A DNA stretch of 53,298 bases. Source: Methanolacinia paynteri (GTDB lineage Archaea > Halobacteriota > Methanomicrobia > Methanomicrobiales > Methanomicrobiaceae). The notes beneath the pieces are model-generated. The model ran no database searches. It had not been told where the DNA came from and was given only the letters and a program-made list of their open reading frames with translations. Both the position numbers and the translations under genes were made by a program. How positions within the stretch are numbered: the first letter of the stretch is position 1; every line of letters begins with the position of its first letter. The stretch spans positions 61,243 to 114,540 of the forward strand of contig NZ_KN360940.1 in the NCBI RefSeq assembly GCF_000784355.1, in the 5' to 3' direction. Positions 8,455-18,486 of the stretch are shown here, piece after piece.

Positions 8455-11046
8455 ATGAACAGGGACGGTGAATATGCATTTGACAGCAGAATCGCTCCTG
8501 CGCTGATAATAGTCACAACCCTTCTCTCAGTTGTCATCAGTCTCCTATCCCTCTCGTCCGGCTTATATATAATATTCCAGAACCTGTTCTATATCCCGAT
8601 CATCCTTGCCTGCATATTTTATCTCCGCCGGGGGCTCATTTTTTCGATAATTCTCTCATTCTCCTACTTCGTCCTGCTGATGGCATTCGCGGGAATCGGG
8701 GAACTGGAAAACGGCATCGTCAGGACTTTTATCTTTATCGCGATCGCCTCCCTCGTAACCGTTCTTATAGAAAGAATAAAAGAGACCGAGAAGAAGGTCG
8801 AAGAAAAAAATAACGAACTTGATAAAGCGAACGAAGAACTGAAGAAGAGCAGGGATCGCTATCATATGCTCTTCGAAAGTACCGGAGATGGCATATTCCT
8901 TCACGAGATCGATCAGAAGAACGGATCACCCGGACGGTTTCTTGAAGTAAACAGCAGTGCATGTGAAAGCCTCGGCTACACCCGTGACGAACTACGCCGT
9001 CTCACTGTCTTCAATATTATACCGGATAACAGTAAGGAAGAGACAAAAGAGCATATCGAAGCCCTTTACAGAAAAGGCGATCACACGTTCGAATCATCAC
9101 ACCTGAGGGCCGACGGGACTATATTTCCTGTCGAAGTAAATGCTCACCTAATAAAGAACGACAATAACAGTGACTACATCCTCTCGGTTGCAAGAGATAT
9201 CACCCGGAGAAAAGAAGCGGAAGAGGCACTCCGGAGGAGCGAAGAGCAATACAGGGTGATATATGACAACTCCCCGATTGCAATAGAGCTGTACGACAAG
9301 GACGGCTATTTAATTCACGCGAATCCTTCCTGCCTGAAGCTTTTAGGAGTGGAAAACACAGATTTGCTCAAAAACTTTTTCATCTTCGGCGATCCCCACA
9401 TCGGTGACGAACAGAAGAAAATGCTCGCCGAAGGAGAGATAGTCAGGTACGAATCGGAATTCGATTTCGAGAAGGTCAGGGATCTAAACCTGTACCCAAC
9501 ATCCCGGAAGGGGACGATCTGGTTAAATGTTCTCATAACACCCCTGAAGACCCCCACGAATTCGATCTCCGGGTATCTCGTACAGGTCCAGGATATAACC
9601 GACAGGAAGCTCATCGCAGAGGAACTGAGAATCTCGGAGATGAGATACCGCGACCTTGCAGACAATGCACCGATCGGAATTCTCACCTGCGACAGGAACG
9701 GCAAAATCACGTACGTGAACAACAAGGTCCCCAGGATGCTCGGCTCTCCTTCGATTGAGAAGACTATGGAGATCAATCTCCTGCAGACGGAAAATATCAT
9801 AAAATCGCGACTGGCGGATACCCTGAGGAATGTGATAGAGAGCGGTGCGGATTACCCCGAATTCGAGATTGAATATACTTCGGTATGGGGAAAGAAACTC
9901 TATCTCAGGCTCCATATCTCACCTGTGCTGAACGGCGATACCCCCGAAGGTGCAAGGGTCATCATTGACGACATAACACGAAGAAGAGAGGCGGAAGAAG
10001 CCATTAAAATGAGCGAAGGACAGCTGCGTACATTTATTCAGACCATACCCGACCTCATCTGGCTCAAGGATGAGAACGGAGTATACCTCGTATGCAACCC
10101 GGAGTTCGAGCACCTCTTCGGTGCGAAAGAAAGTGAGATTAAGGGCAAAACGGACTATGATTTCCTTGAGAAGAAACAGGCTGATTTCTTCCGTGAAAAA
10201 GACAGGCAGGCGGTCGAGGCAGGGAAACCAACGGTAAACGACGAATGGATAACATTTGCCGATGACGGCCGGCTCGTATACCTTGAGACGATCAAGACTC
10301 CGGTGTACGATTCCAATGGAAATGTTACAGGCGTTCTCGGTATAGGGAGGGATATAACCGAGCGCAAGAAATCAGAAGATGCATTGAAGGAGGCAAACAG
10401 GAAGCTCAACCTGTTGTCGAGCATCACCCGCCACGACATCCTTAACCAGATCACGGGCGCTGCCGGGTACCTGGGACTGATTGAAATGGATAAGCTGGTT
10501 CCTCCCGGGACAAAGGCGGAAGATTACATCAAAAGGATCTCCGGTGCAATCGAGACAATCAAGAGGCAGATAACATTCACGGGGTATTATAAAGATCTCG
10601 GAGAACAGGCTCCCGGCTGGTTCGATGCCGGGGATCTGGTGAACAAAGTCTCAAAAACCTCATCATTCGGTGATATCGAACATAAAAATAATATTAAGAA
10701 TGTGGAAATATTTGCCGACCCGCTCTTTGAGAAGGTGATCTACAACTTAATCGACAATGCGATCAAACACGGGGAGACAATAACGGAGATCTCCTTTTAC
10801 ACCCTGAAGACACCCGAAGAACTCATCATAGTCTGCGAGGACAACGGGGTGGGGATTCCTGCAGGTGTAAAGGAGAAGATCTTCAGGCGCGAATATTACA
10901 AGAACTCAGGGCTCGGCCTCTTTTTGTCAAGAGAGATCCTGGCGATCACCGGCCTTACTATAGAAGAGACGGGAACACCGGGAAAAGGTGCAAGATTCGA
11001 GATCCATGTTCCTAAAGGGAAATTCAGGATCAATTCAGAATTATAG
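8455..11046 (+). CDS. Membrane PAS-domain sensor histidine kinase
   Basis: An 863-residue sensor. Residues about 15-115 hold four or so hydrophobic segments, then a coiled-coil linker (KKVEEKNNELDKANEEL). Four PAS domains follow (about 130-250, 262-378, 390-505, 515-640), several ending in the DITxRK motif. The dimerisation helix carries SITRHDILNQ with the candidate phospho-acceptor His near residue 660, the form typical of archaeal kinases. The ATPase domain has NLIDNAIKHG (N box), EDNGVGIP (G1) and SGLGLFLSREI (G2). It presumably autophosphorylates on sensing a redox or ligand signal. No response regulator is adjacent. A second kinase with the same C-terminal module follows at 11260. Confidence 0.92.
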   Translation: MNRDGEYAFDSRIAPALIIVTTLLSVVISLLSLSSGLYIIFQNLFYIPIILACIFYLRRGLIFSIILSFSYFVLLMAFAGIGELENGIVRTFIFIAIASLVTVLIERIKETEKKVEEKNNELDKANEELKKSRDRYHMLFESTGDGIFLHEIDQKNGSPGRFLEVNSSACESLGYTRDELRRLTVFNIIPDNSKEETKEHIEALYRKGDHTFESSHLRADGTIFPVEVNAHLIKNDNNSDYILSVARDITRRKEAEEALRRSEEQYRVIYDNSPIAIELYDKDGYLIHANPSCLKLLGVENTDLLKNFFIFGDPHIGDEQKKMLAEGEIVRYESEFDFEKVRDLNLYPTSRKGTIWLNVLITPLKTPTNSISGYLVQVQDITDRKLIAEELRISEMRYRDLADNAPIGILTCDRNGKITYVNNKVPRMLGSPSIEKTMEINLLQTENIIKSRLADTLRNVIESGADYPEFEIEYTSVWGKKLYLRLHISPVLNGDTPEGARVIIDDITRRREAEEAIKMSEGQLRTFIQTIPDLIWLKDENGVYLVCNPEFEHLFGAKESEIKGKTDYDFLEKKQADFFREKDRQAVEAGKPTVNDEWITFADDGRLVYLETIKTPVYDSNGNVTGVLGIGRDITERKKSEDALKEANRKLNLLSSITRHDILNQITGAAGYLGLIEMDKLVPPGTKAEDYIKRISGAIETIKRQITFTGYYKDLGEQAPGWFDAGDLVNKVSKTSSFGDIEHKNNIKNVEIFADPLFEKVIYNLIDNAIKHGETITEISFYTLKTPEELIIVCEDNGVGIPAGVKEKIFRREYYKNSGLGLFLSREILAITGLTIEETGTPGKGARFEIHVPKGKFRINSEL

Positions 11047-11259
11047 GGGAGAACACAGGACGAGTTCGCGGAGAAAGCGGGTAATAACCGGCGGGACAGG
11101 TCCTGCACCTCTCTTCCCGGGGACAAAAAGTGCCGTAATGAAAACCGGATATTTCCGCCCGCATATTTTCATAAACTGCCCGAATCTGCCGGACATTTTA
11201 TATATATACGTGATAAATTGCAGATCATTACGACTTAGGCGACACGAAATGCCTGCAGA

Positions 11260-14187
11260 ATGAGGATTTTGAACATGAACGACCGCCACGAACGACACAC
11301 GGGCCGGAAGAAAACGGAGGAGGGCCCGGGGGAGAACAGCGAGAAATTCCGCAACCTCTTCGACTCGATGCCGGAAGGATTCGCCTATTGCAGGATGCTG
11401 TACGACCGGGAGGGAAAACCTGTCGACTGGGTTTATATCTCCGTAAATCCGGCATTCGAGGAGATAACCGGCCTGAAAAACATAACAGGCATGAAGGTCA
11501 CCAGTGCGATCAGGGGCATCATGGAGGGATACCCGGAACTTTTCGAGATCTACGGCAGGGTTGCGGAAACAGGTATACCCGAAAAGTTCGAGATCGACTT
11601 TGCACCTGTTTCAAAGAAGCTCAGGATCTCCGTATACTCCCCGGAGAAGGAATATTTCGCAGTCGTCTTCGAGGATATCACCAGGCTTGGAATAGCCGAA
11701 GAAGAACAGAAGAAGATCAGGTCCTGGCAGGCGGGCGTGAACAGAATTCTCGGGTCCGTTCTCTCCCCCGCACCGCTCGACCGAAAACTGAAGATCATCA
11801 CCGACGGCGTTGTCGAAACCTTCGGTGCGGAATTCTGCCGGATCTGGCTTATCGAAGAAGGCGACCTCTGCGAGAAGGGGTGCATTCACGCGGGAATCAC
11901 CGAAGGGCCGTATGCATGCCGCTCGCACGAAAAATGCCTCCACCTTGAGGCGAGTTCTGGCAGGTATACCCGTATCAACGGAAAGCTTCACCGCCGCATA
12001 CCCCTTGGCTCCTACAAGGTAGGACAGATCGCCTCGGGCGACGAGATCTCATTTCTCACAAACGACGTGCAGAACGATCCGCAGATCGAGGACCATGAAT
12101 GGGCCGGAAAACTTGGACTCGTCTCTTTTGCAGGCTACAGGTTGAAACCCCGGGACAGCGAGGTCATGGGCGTATTCGCACTTTTTGCGAAATTCGAGAT
12201 CTCCCCTGACATGGACGCCATCCTGAAGGGACTGAGCCGGGCGATTGCACTCCTCATCAAAAAAGAGATTGCCGAAGAGACGGTACGAAAATCCAGGGAC
12301 TACTTCCTGAAGCTCTTCGACGATTTCCCTAATCCGATCTGGAGAGCCGGCACTGACGCGAAATGCAATTATTTCAATAAAGAATGGCTTGCATTCACCG
12401 GCAGAACGGCCGAACAGGAGATGGGCGACGGGTGGACCGAAGGCATTCACCCCGACGACCTCGATCGTTGCGTGGAGATCTACACCTCCTCTTTTCAGGC
12501 ACGCAAACCCTTCGAGATGGAGTACCGCCTCAGGTACAACGACGGCTCCTACCACTGGCTTTTCGATAGCGGAAAACCGTTCTACGACCTTAACGGGAGC
12601 TTTGCAGGGTACATCGGTTCGTGTTACGACATCAACGAACGAAAACTGGCCGAAGAGGCAATCCGGACATCGGTGGAGCTGAACCACCTGATCGATACGA
12701 TGTCCGTTGCGGACAGCATGAAGTATACGCTCGACGTGGCCGAGCGCCTTACAGACAGCAGGATCGGATTCTTTCATTTCGTCAATCCCGGCGAGGAGAC
12801 GATCCGGCCGGTCACGTGGTCGACGGGAACACTCAAAATCTGCAATGTCACGAATGGACCGGAGACGGAGTACCCCTTATCCGAATCGGGTGTATGGGTG
12901 GACGCCTTACGGGAACGAAAGCCCGTAATCCACAACGATTATGAATCCCTGCCAAAAAAGAAAGGGCTCCCCGGAGGGCATGTCCCGGTGACAAGAGAGC
13001 TTGTGGTTCCCATCTTTGATGAAAACAGGATCGTCGCCGTCATCGGCGTGGGAAACAAGGCGACGAATTACGACGACCAGGACACCTCTGTTTTGTCCCT
13101 GCTCGCGAAGAACGTGTGGATGCTGATCCGGCGCAAAAACGACGAAGATGCACTCAGGGAGAGCGAACAGAAGTTTAGGGACATATTCGAGAATGCAAAT
13201 GATGCGATAGAGATTATCGCGATAGGGGAGAACGGGTCTCCGGCGAACTATATCGACATAAACGACGTCGCCTGCCGGATGTCCGGCTACACCAAGGAAG
13301 AACTGCTGAAGATAGGTCCGATTAAGTTAAGCACGGGAAAATTCAACAGGCCGTTTGAAGAGATCATGACCGAACTCCATTCGGCCGGACACGTGAGGTT
13401 CGAGACCGAACACTATAGAAAAGACGGCACGGCGATCCCGCTGGAGATCAACTCCCATATCGTCACTCTCACGGGAAAGAAGGTGATCCTGGCAGTCACC
13501 CGCGATATCACCGAACGGAAACGTGCGGAGGAGGCGGTGAAGGAGGCAAACAACAAACTCAATATGCTCTCTTCTATTACAAGGCACGATATTCTGAACA
13601 TGATTATGGTTATCAACGGTTATCTCGATCTTTCGAAGGAGCTTGAGACCGATCCTTCTCTCCAGGAGTACATACTGAAGGAGAAGGACGCGGTGGATGC
13701 GATCCAGCACCAGATCGAGTTCACGAGATATTACCAGGATATCGGGGTCGAGGAGCCGGGATGGCAGGATGCAGGGGAGATCGTCGGCGAGGCGGAGAGA
13801 CAGCTCGACATGGACGGCATCGCTGTCGATAATTCTTTGAAAGGGCTGGAGATATTCGCCGATCCTCTCGCAGGGAAGGTCTTCTATAATCTTATGGAGA
13901 ACTCCCTCCGCCACGGGGAGCACATAACCTCGATCGGGCTCTCATACTCGGAGACCGCCGACGGGGTCACGATATCATACCGCGACAACGGCGTCGGCAT
14001 CAGCGAGGAGGACAAAAAGAAACTTTTCACGAGAGGGTTCGGGAAGAATACCGGACTCGGGCTGTTCCTCTCAAGAGAGATCCTCTCGATCACGGGAATA
14101 ACGATCGAAGAGAACGGCGAGCCGGGGAAGGGCGTGAACTTCGAGATCAAAGTTCCCGGGGGAAAGTTCAGGATTAAGTCTTCTTAA
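11260..14187 (+). CDS. Soluble PAS/GAF multidomain histidine kinase
   Basis: A 975-residue kinase without membrane segments. The order is PAS (about 25-150), a GAF-like domain with cysteines (about 155-330; GDLCEKGCIHAG and CRSHEKC), PAS (345-460), a GAF_2-type domain (465-625; RIGFFHFVNPGEETI), PAS (630-750), and a dimerisation helix with SITRHDILNM (His near residue 775). The ATPase domain ends it (NLMENSLRHG, RDNGVGIS, TGLGLFLSREI). The cysteine-containing GAF could bind a cofactor, but this is speculation. The C-terminal 240 residues closely resemble those of the preceding kinase, suggesting duplication of the catalytic module. An ATG at 11275 is an alternative start. Confidence 0.9.
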   Translation: MRILNMNDRHERHTGRKKTEEGPGENSEKFRNLFDSMPEGFAYCRMLYDREGKPVDWVYISVNPAFEEITGLKNITGMKVTSAIRGIMEGYPELFEIYGRVAETGIPEKFEIDFAPVSKKLRISVYSPEKEYFAVVFEDITRLGIAEEEQKKIRSWQAGVNRILGSVLSPAPLDRKLKIITDGVVETFGAEFCRIWLIEEGDLCEKGCIHAGITEGPYACRSHEKCLHLEASSGRYTRINGKLHRRIPLGSYKVGQIASGDEISFLTNDVQNDPQIEDHEWAGKLGLVSFAGYRLKPRDSEVMGVFALFAKFEISPDMDAILKGLSRAIALLIKKEIAEETVRKSRDYFLKLFDDFPNPIWRAGTDAKCNYFNKEWLAFTGRTAEQEMGDGWTEGIHPDDLDRCVEIYTSSFQARKPFEMEYRLRYNDGSYHWLFDSGKPFYDLNGSFAGYIGSCYDINERKLAEEAIRTSVELNHLIDTMSVADSMKYTLDVAERLTDSRIGFFHFVNPGEETIRPVTWSTGTLKICNVTNGPETEYPLSESGVWVDALRERKPVIHNDYESLPKKKGLPGGHVPVTRELVVPIFDENRIVAVIGVGNKATNYDDQDTSVLSLLAKNVWMLIRRKNDEDALRESEQKFRDIFENANDAIEIIAIGENGSPANYIDINDVACRMSGYTKEELLKIGPIKLSTGKFNRPFEEIMTELHSAGHVRFETEHYRKDGTAIPLEINSHIVTLTGKKVILAVTRDITERKRAEEAVKEANNKLNMLSSITRHDILNMIMVINGYLDLSKELETDPSLQEYILKEKDAVDAIQHQIEFTRYYQDIGVEEPGWQDAGEIVGEAERQLDMDGIAVDNSLKGLEIFADPLAGKVFYNLMENSLRHGEHITSIGLSYSETADGVTISYRDNGVGISEEDKKKLFTRGFGKNTGLGLFLSREILSITGITIEENGEPGKGVNFEIKVPGGKFRIKSS

Positions 14188-14878
14188 GTGCGGTGACAAC
14201 TCCGTGACAGGTGCAGGCCGTTCCCACAAGGACTGAATCCTTCCTGCACGCTTTTTTTATCACATCAGTTAGATCGGAATAGTCGATATAGCCGAGGCCG
14301 GGACAAAGCTGCCGGCTTTCGATTACGAATGAGGCAGGCAGCCCGGGCTTCCTGTCACCGGAGAGACAATTTTCAAGAGTCTCCCATAACGGTACATCAC
14401 GCCTTTCTTTTGTCACCGGACAGATCTTCGGCGAAGAACAAAGTGGAAGGCACGGTTCCTTTTTGTTCAGGGTGCAGTAGATATCTGCATCTTTTTTCCC
14501 GGCAATGAGTTCTTCGGGGATTGAACCGGCTGCTGCTTCCGCTCTCTCCGGGTCGGGAACGAATCCGCATAGTTCGGATATGATCCCTGCTGCGATATGA
14601 ACCGGAGCGGTCGGAAAGATCCTTGCTTTCATATATTCTCCCGGACCGGAATTTTCTGAAGATCCCGCGACGAACCCGGCGGCGGTCTCGACGCTCCCTT
14701 TTATGAAGACAGATCCCTCTTCCGGGAGGGTATCATCCCCGGAGATCTCCGGGAGACGGAATTCTTTTTGCACGATGCAGCCGGGATCTTCATCGATTAC
14801 CACGATTAATCTGCCATCGTCCCGGATCTTTTCAAGTGCCAGTTTCCCGTAAGTGCCTCCGCCGATAATGAGATCCAT
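14174..14878 (-). CDS. Cysteine-rich protein with TrkA-N-like start
   Basis: A 234-residue protein starting at the ATG at 14878, because the motif DLIIGGGTYGKLALEKI follows at once and resembles the nucleotide-binding loop of TrkA-N/Rossmann proteins. An upstream in-frame start at 14968 would add 30 unlikely residues. The second half is cysteine-rich (CTLNKKEPCLPLCSSPKIC, CPGLGY, ACTCHG), suggesting a metal or Fe-S site. The 3' end overlaps the kinase gene by 14 bases in convergent orientation. I do not recognise a named family; a redox or NAD-binding role is a guess. GC content is core-like. Confidence 0.65.
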   Translation of the reverse strand: MDLIIGGGTYGKLALEKIRDDGRLIVVIDEDPGCIVQKEFRLPEISGDDTLPEEGSVFIKGSVETAAGFVAGSSENSGPGEYMKARIFPTAPVHIAAGIISELCGFVPDPERAEAAAGSIPEELIAGKKDADIYCTLNKKEPCLPLCSSPKICPVTKERRDVPLWETLENCLSGDRKPGLPASFVIESRQLCPGLGYIDYSDLTDVIKKACRKDSVLVGTACTCHGVVTALKKT

Positions 14879-14986
14879 GATTATTTTTCTATCTGTCTCT
14901 CCTGTCTTTTTTGAGTTTTGATTTTGGATTTTCGGAATAATAATACAAACTTTTGAGAAAAAATACAATTGGAAAAACGGAATAAT

Positions 14987-15580
14987 TCATAGGGATTGTC
15001 GATTGTCTCCGTAATTTTTGCTCTCTTGAATAATAGTATAAATTTCCTCCATACTGATAGGTGTGTAATTGATGACTTCTACGCTGACATTTATTCTCTT
15101 TCTGTAGATATCGACAAATGGCGAATTGATGTGTGTGTGTCCATGAATTATCCAATCTCCATCAAACCATCTTGTGTCCCGGCTATCTGGATCATGAATG
15201 GCTAAAAATTTCATATCCCGATATTGTATAATGAATTGTTTGTTCCACTGTTTATTGTCATGATTCCCTTTGGCAAGTGTGATCTTTCCATTTAATTTTT
15301 TGAAATACCTGAAATCTCCGAAATCGCCCAAACAAAATACTCGATCATAGTGACCAATGTGATAATTCCAATTCGAAATAAGACGCTGATGCATAATTTT
15401 AATGTTTTTAAATTCAGGACGACACCAATTAATAATATTTCTATGGCCAAAGTGCATATCAGAGATAAACCAAACGCGGTCCCCATTAATAACTTTGATT
15501 GGGTTTTCAAATTTAATTATTCGGTTTCCAATAAATGTTTTGTAAAAAAAGTGTCTGATTTTTTGAGGAAAGCGATACAT
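14987..15580 (-). CDS. Calcineurin-like metallophosphoesterase
   Basis: A 197-residue protein with the ordered metal-binding motifs of the family: SDMHFGH, LGDFGDF, AKGNHD and HGHTHINS. This small phage- and plasmid-associated type often starts with the SDxHFGHxNI(I) pattern, as seen here. It hydrolyses a phosphoester with two metal ions; the natural substrate is unknown. The gene is AT-rich and isolated, which hints at mobile origin. The ATG at 15580 is the only sensible start upstream of the first motif. Confidence 0.88.
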   Translation of the reverse strand: MYRFPQKIRHFFYKTFIGNRIIKFENPIKVINGDRVWFISDMHFGHRNIINWCRPEFKNIKIMHQRLISNWNYHIGHYDRVFCLGDFGDFRYFKKLNGKITLAKGNHDNKQWNKQFIIQYRDMKFLAIHDPDSRDTRWFDGDWIIHGHTHINSPFVDIYRKRINVSVEVINYTPISMEEIYTIIQESKNYGDNRQSL

Positions 15581-15836
15581 ATAGCATTTTTTTATTTATA
15601 CAAGGCAAAAAGGTTTCCAGTATGAAATAGACTGAATCAAGTTTAGATAAATTAATAAAAAAAATTTACCCTGGAGAAAACCCCATCTTAAATTCGCAAA
15701 CTTGCGTTTTTGTTTAATTTACTGAATATATAAGGAATAAAATATTGGATTTTTTCAAGGCAAAAACACTAATTAAGGTATTTGAATCCATTAACATCTG
15801 CATGGCCTGTTTCTTTCCACTACACACAATCACTAA

Positions 15837-16016
15837 TTATTCCCCGATCTCAACCATGACATCATACTCCGCCCCATCATCAACTAAATGAACGATCATA
15901 TCCTCCCGTGGAACACCATAGACAGTAACGGACCTGACAACACATCCCTTTCCCAAATTTTTAACCGTAATACGATACACAATTGAGTGATAACGGTAAT
16001 CTATCTTGTATAAATC
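15837..16016 (-). pseudogene. Remnant reading frame without start codon
   Basis: A minus-strand frame of about 60 codons translates into a protein-like sequence (YRITVKNLGKGCVVRSVTV, then HLVDDGAEYDVMVEIGE) ending in TAA at 15837-15839. It is bounded upstream by a TGA and has no ATG near its beginning. The beta-strand-like pattern resembles the end of a CARDB or surface-protein domain. It is best read as the 3' remnant of a decayed gene, though a GTG start within it is possible. Confidence 0.4.
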
Positions 16017-16019
16017 TCA

Positions 16020-16598
16020 TTATTTTTCAGATGGAACAGATTTAGGACCTACAATACTGAGTTTTTCCCTGAGAATTCCGACACTCCTTTTAACATCCTC
16101 AATGTTCTTTCCGCCTGTTATAATGATCTTTCCTGACCCGAAGAGAAGAAATACTATATTTGGTTCAAAAATTCGTAAAACAAGTCCGGGGAAGACTTCC
16201 GGCTCATATTCTACACTTTCACTGTCCATTAACGTTACTACAACTCTGTTGAGGTTGAGTGCATATCCAAGATCATACGAGCAAACCATATTGGTGACCG
16301 CGATCTGCGGTTCATCAAAGCAGGTTACTCCTGCCTCCTTCAGGTCGTTCTGAAGAGTTTGAAGGATTATCGAAAGATCTTCATTGTTCCTGACCCCGGT
16401 GAGAACGACCTTGCCTGACGCAAAGATAAGAGCAGCGGCTTTAGGATTTTTCAGGTGATAAACCGCTCCCGGGAACTTTTTTTTGTTGAATGTGCAGTTC
16501 GGGAGAGTCTTTGCAATGAACTCCGGATCGATGGAGTCTGCAATTGATCCCGTAGCGACGATATTTTCAATTCTTAATGAACTATAATCCTCCTTCAT
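16020..16598 (-). CDS. tbp: TATA-box-binding protein (TBP)
   Basis: A 192-residue protein made of the two imperfect TBP repeats. The first half has LRIENIVATGSI, FPGAVYHLKNPKAAALIFASGKVVLTG and the second VTNMVCSYDLG, EPEVFPGLVLRIFEPNIVFLLFGSGKIIITG. It binds promoter TATA elements and recruits TFB and RNA polymerase. The length is normal for archaea, and the short charged C-terminus (GPKSVPSEK) is ordinary. Methanogens often have several TBPs; whether this is the main one or a paralog cannot be told. It sits in an AT-rich accessory stretch rather than among information-processing genes, which favours a paralog. Confidence 0.93.
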   Translation of the reverse strand: MKEDYSSLRIENIVATGSIADSIDPEFIAKTLPNCTFNKKKFPGAVYHLKNPKAAALIFASGKVVLTGVRNNEDLSIILQTLQNDLKEAGVTCFDEPQIAVTNMVCSYDLGYALNLNRVVVTLMDSESVEYEPEVFPGLVLRIFEPNIVFLLFGSGKIIITGGKNIEDVKRSVGILREKLSIVGPKSVPSEK

Positions 16599-17809
16599 AT
16601 CTTCAACATAGGTAATGGAATCTATATCTGATTTTGGCGATAATGAGAAATATCATCATTACGGCTGCATTGGAAACAACAAAGAATAGTGAATGATCCC
16701 TGAAAACGGTATGGAACTTATAGTAACTTTTCCAACCGACAAGTGAATACACCTATTTTCATGAGATGGGCGATACCTAAAAAACGGCAATTTGGGCTTA
16801 TTTTCGCATTTAAGGGGGCATTTTGAAGACCCGTTTTGGAAAACGCCAATATGGAGTTATTTAAGCGATTAAAGCCAGTATTGCATCGATATAACGGCCC
16901 GTATTTGCCCTCTTTTTTTTGGACGATGTCTATATCGAACAGAGAAGAGATAATGGATTCTGGAGCTTCTGTGTGGATGCTAAAATCGGCAATTTGGCCT
17001 TATTTTCGTCCTATTTAAGTTTTACTTTACAATTTATTAATTTTGAAACAACTATATACTAGACAAAATCTTAACTGAATACTTTTTGTATTTAGATTCA
17101 TTATCAAAATCATTATTTTTTCTCCGTCATCTATAGCATAACGATCGAACTTCAAAGATCAATTTTTCACTGGGTATCTACAAAGTCATAAATTCAGATC
17201 TTGAACAGGTATATCAAAAAATTCCTGAAAAATAAGAGAAAAGTTCTAAATTTTCCTCTTAAAACTCATTAATCAATTATTTAGCAATTTCTGCAAAAAT
17301 TTTTTTAATGTCGATAGCGCAAAGAAAAATTTCCAGACATCTGATGGAGTATTAATGCAAAGAACGAAAGTTTTAATTTATCTGTTAGCATCACCATTGA
17401 AAATCATCTCGAAATAAATTTTTCTCGGACAATTCTCATCATTTGTTCAAGAGTATGGTGAAAGTCATTATATATGCATTAACCATAGAGACTAACTTGG
17501 GGGCTAGGTGGAGCGAAAAATTCTCCATCGAACCTTTCCTGAAAAATTAACCGGCTGGATTTATGATGGGATTACAAGTCAGATTGTTCAATCAAGGTCT
17601 TTCCCTGATAATCCACCAACAAATGCAACCGGCATTAACATTTGTCAGCATTAACGCAGATTAAAGTTTGTATACCGGTTGTTGTAAGTCAGGAGATATT
17701 TTATCTCTGAAACGAAACCGTGATTGAAAAGGAGTCTTAAAGCAACAGAAAATAGTTCAAATCCTAAACAACTCCTTTTTCCGGTTTTAAATGAATGAAG
17801 GTGAAAAGA
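16599..17809. other. 1.2-kb AT-rich gene-free region
   Basis: No reading frame in this stretch has protein-like composition. It contains three related segments (16781-16813, 16838-16866, 16982-17019) sharing a core like CGGCAATTTGG-CTTATTTTC with a TTTAAG end. There is a TATA-like TATATATG near 17470 and the imperfect stem AGGTGGAG...CTCCATCGAACCT near 17510. A non-coding RNA or long leader for the cysteine-rich precursor gene downstream is possible but not demonstrated. Confidence 0.45.
17727..17779 (+). promoter_or_regulatory. Inverted repeat in the leader of the archaeocin-like gene
   Basis: AAAAGGAGT (17727-17735) and ACTCCTTTT (17771-17779) are perfect complements separated by 35 bases, ending 30 bases before the proposed start codon at 17810. 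The left arm looks like a Shine-Dalgarno sequence. In RNA the two arms could pair and form a long leader stem; an operator role is the alternative. Confidence 0.35.
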
Positions 17810-18469
17810 ATGAAAAAATTTATCTTAAAAATTCCTAGCCTGCTACTTGTTATGATGCTGCTATTAGTAGTTGGAATAACTCCTGCAATGGCTTGTGAAC
17901 CGGGAACTGCATGTTATAGTGCCAGTAATAATGCCATTGATACAAAACCAGTAGTTACAGAATTAGCTATACAGGATCAGATAAGTTATATTGATGAAGC
18001 GAATCTGAATGAAAAATTCAAAACATTAGAATTTGAATTACTGAAAAAAGGATATACAGCACAACATATAGAAGCATTCAAAGCCCAAGTACCAAATCAA
18101 GATGGCAATATTGACGATTTTGCAGTAGTAGCTGCTGTTTATGGAATAAAGGATGAGGATCAGAAATCAATCCTGTTCATTAAAAATGAAAAAACAGGAG
18201 TTACTACTACAATATTGATAAAGGGTGATGCTTTAGCTGATAGCAAGGGTATTTCAATGTGTGTTATTTCAGCAGCTGCATGTATTGTTGGGTGTGCAAC
18301 GTGCGCAGGACTTTGTGCGGCGGAAGCAGTGGCCTCAGATGATGGATATGCCTGCACTTTATGCATGGTAGGAGCATGTAGTCTTACCTGTTTTGCAGCA
18401 ATTTGTACATGCGCAGATGCCTGTTGTGAGGCTGGAAATCAATGGTGTTGTGACCATAAATGTCCTTGA
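17810..18469 (+). CDS. Secreted halocin-C8-like cysteine-rich precursor
   Basis: A 219-residue protein. The start at 17810 is preferred over 17795 because GGTGA lies 5-9 bases upstream and a clean signal peptide follows (KKFILKIPSLLLVMMLLLVV ... AMA). A central soluble domain of about 115 residues could be a leader or immunity domain. Residues 148-219 contain 16 cysteines in Ala/Gly-rich helices (CIVGCATCAGLC, CTCADACC, WCCDHKCP). Halocin C8 precursors have the same plan: a signal, an N-terminal immunity domain and a C-terminal cysteine-rich bacteriocin. A thioredoxin-CcdA fusion lies three genes on. Antimicrobial activity is inferred. A metal-binding secreted protein is the alternative. Confidence 0.7.
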   Translation: MKKFILKIPSLLLVMMLLLVVGITPAMACEPGTACYSASNNAIDTKPVVTELAIQDQISYIDEANLNEKFKTLEFELLKKGYTAQHIEAFKAQVPNQDGNIDDFAVVAAVYGIKDEDQKSILFIKNEKTGVTTTILIKGDALADSKGISMCVISAAACIVGCATCAGLCAAEAVASDDGYACTLCMVGACSLTCFAAICTCADACCEAGNQWCCDHKCP

Positions 18470-18486
18470 TTTAGGTGTTATTAATC

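Noticed and set aside
16836-17018. 60-codon plus-strand frame in the gap before the archaeocin gene
   Set aside because: It spans the related repeat segments, has no ribosome-binding site and an improbable composition.
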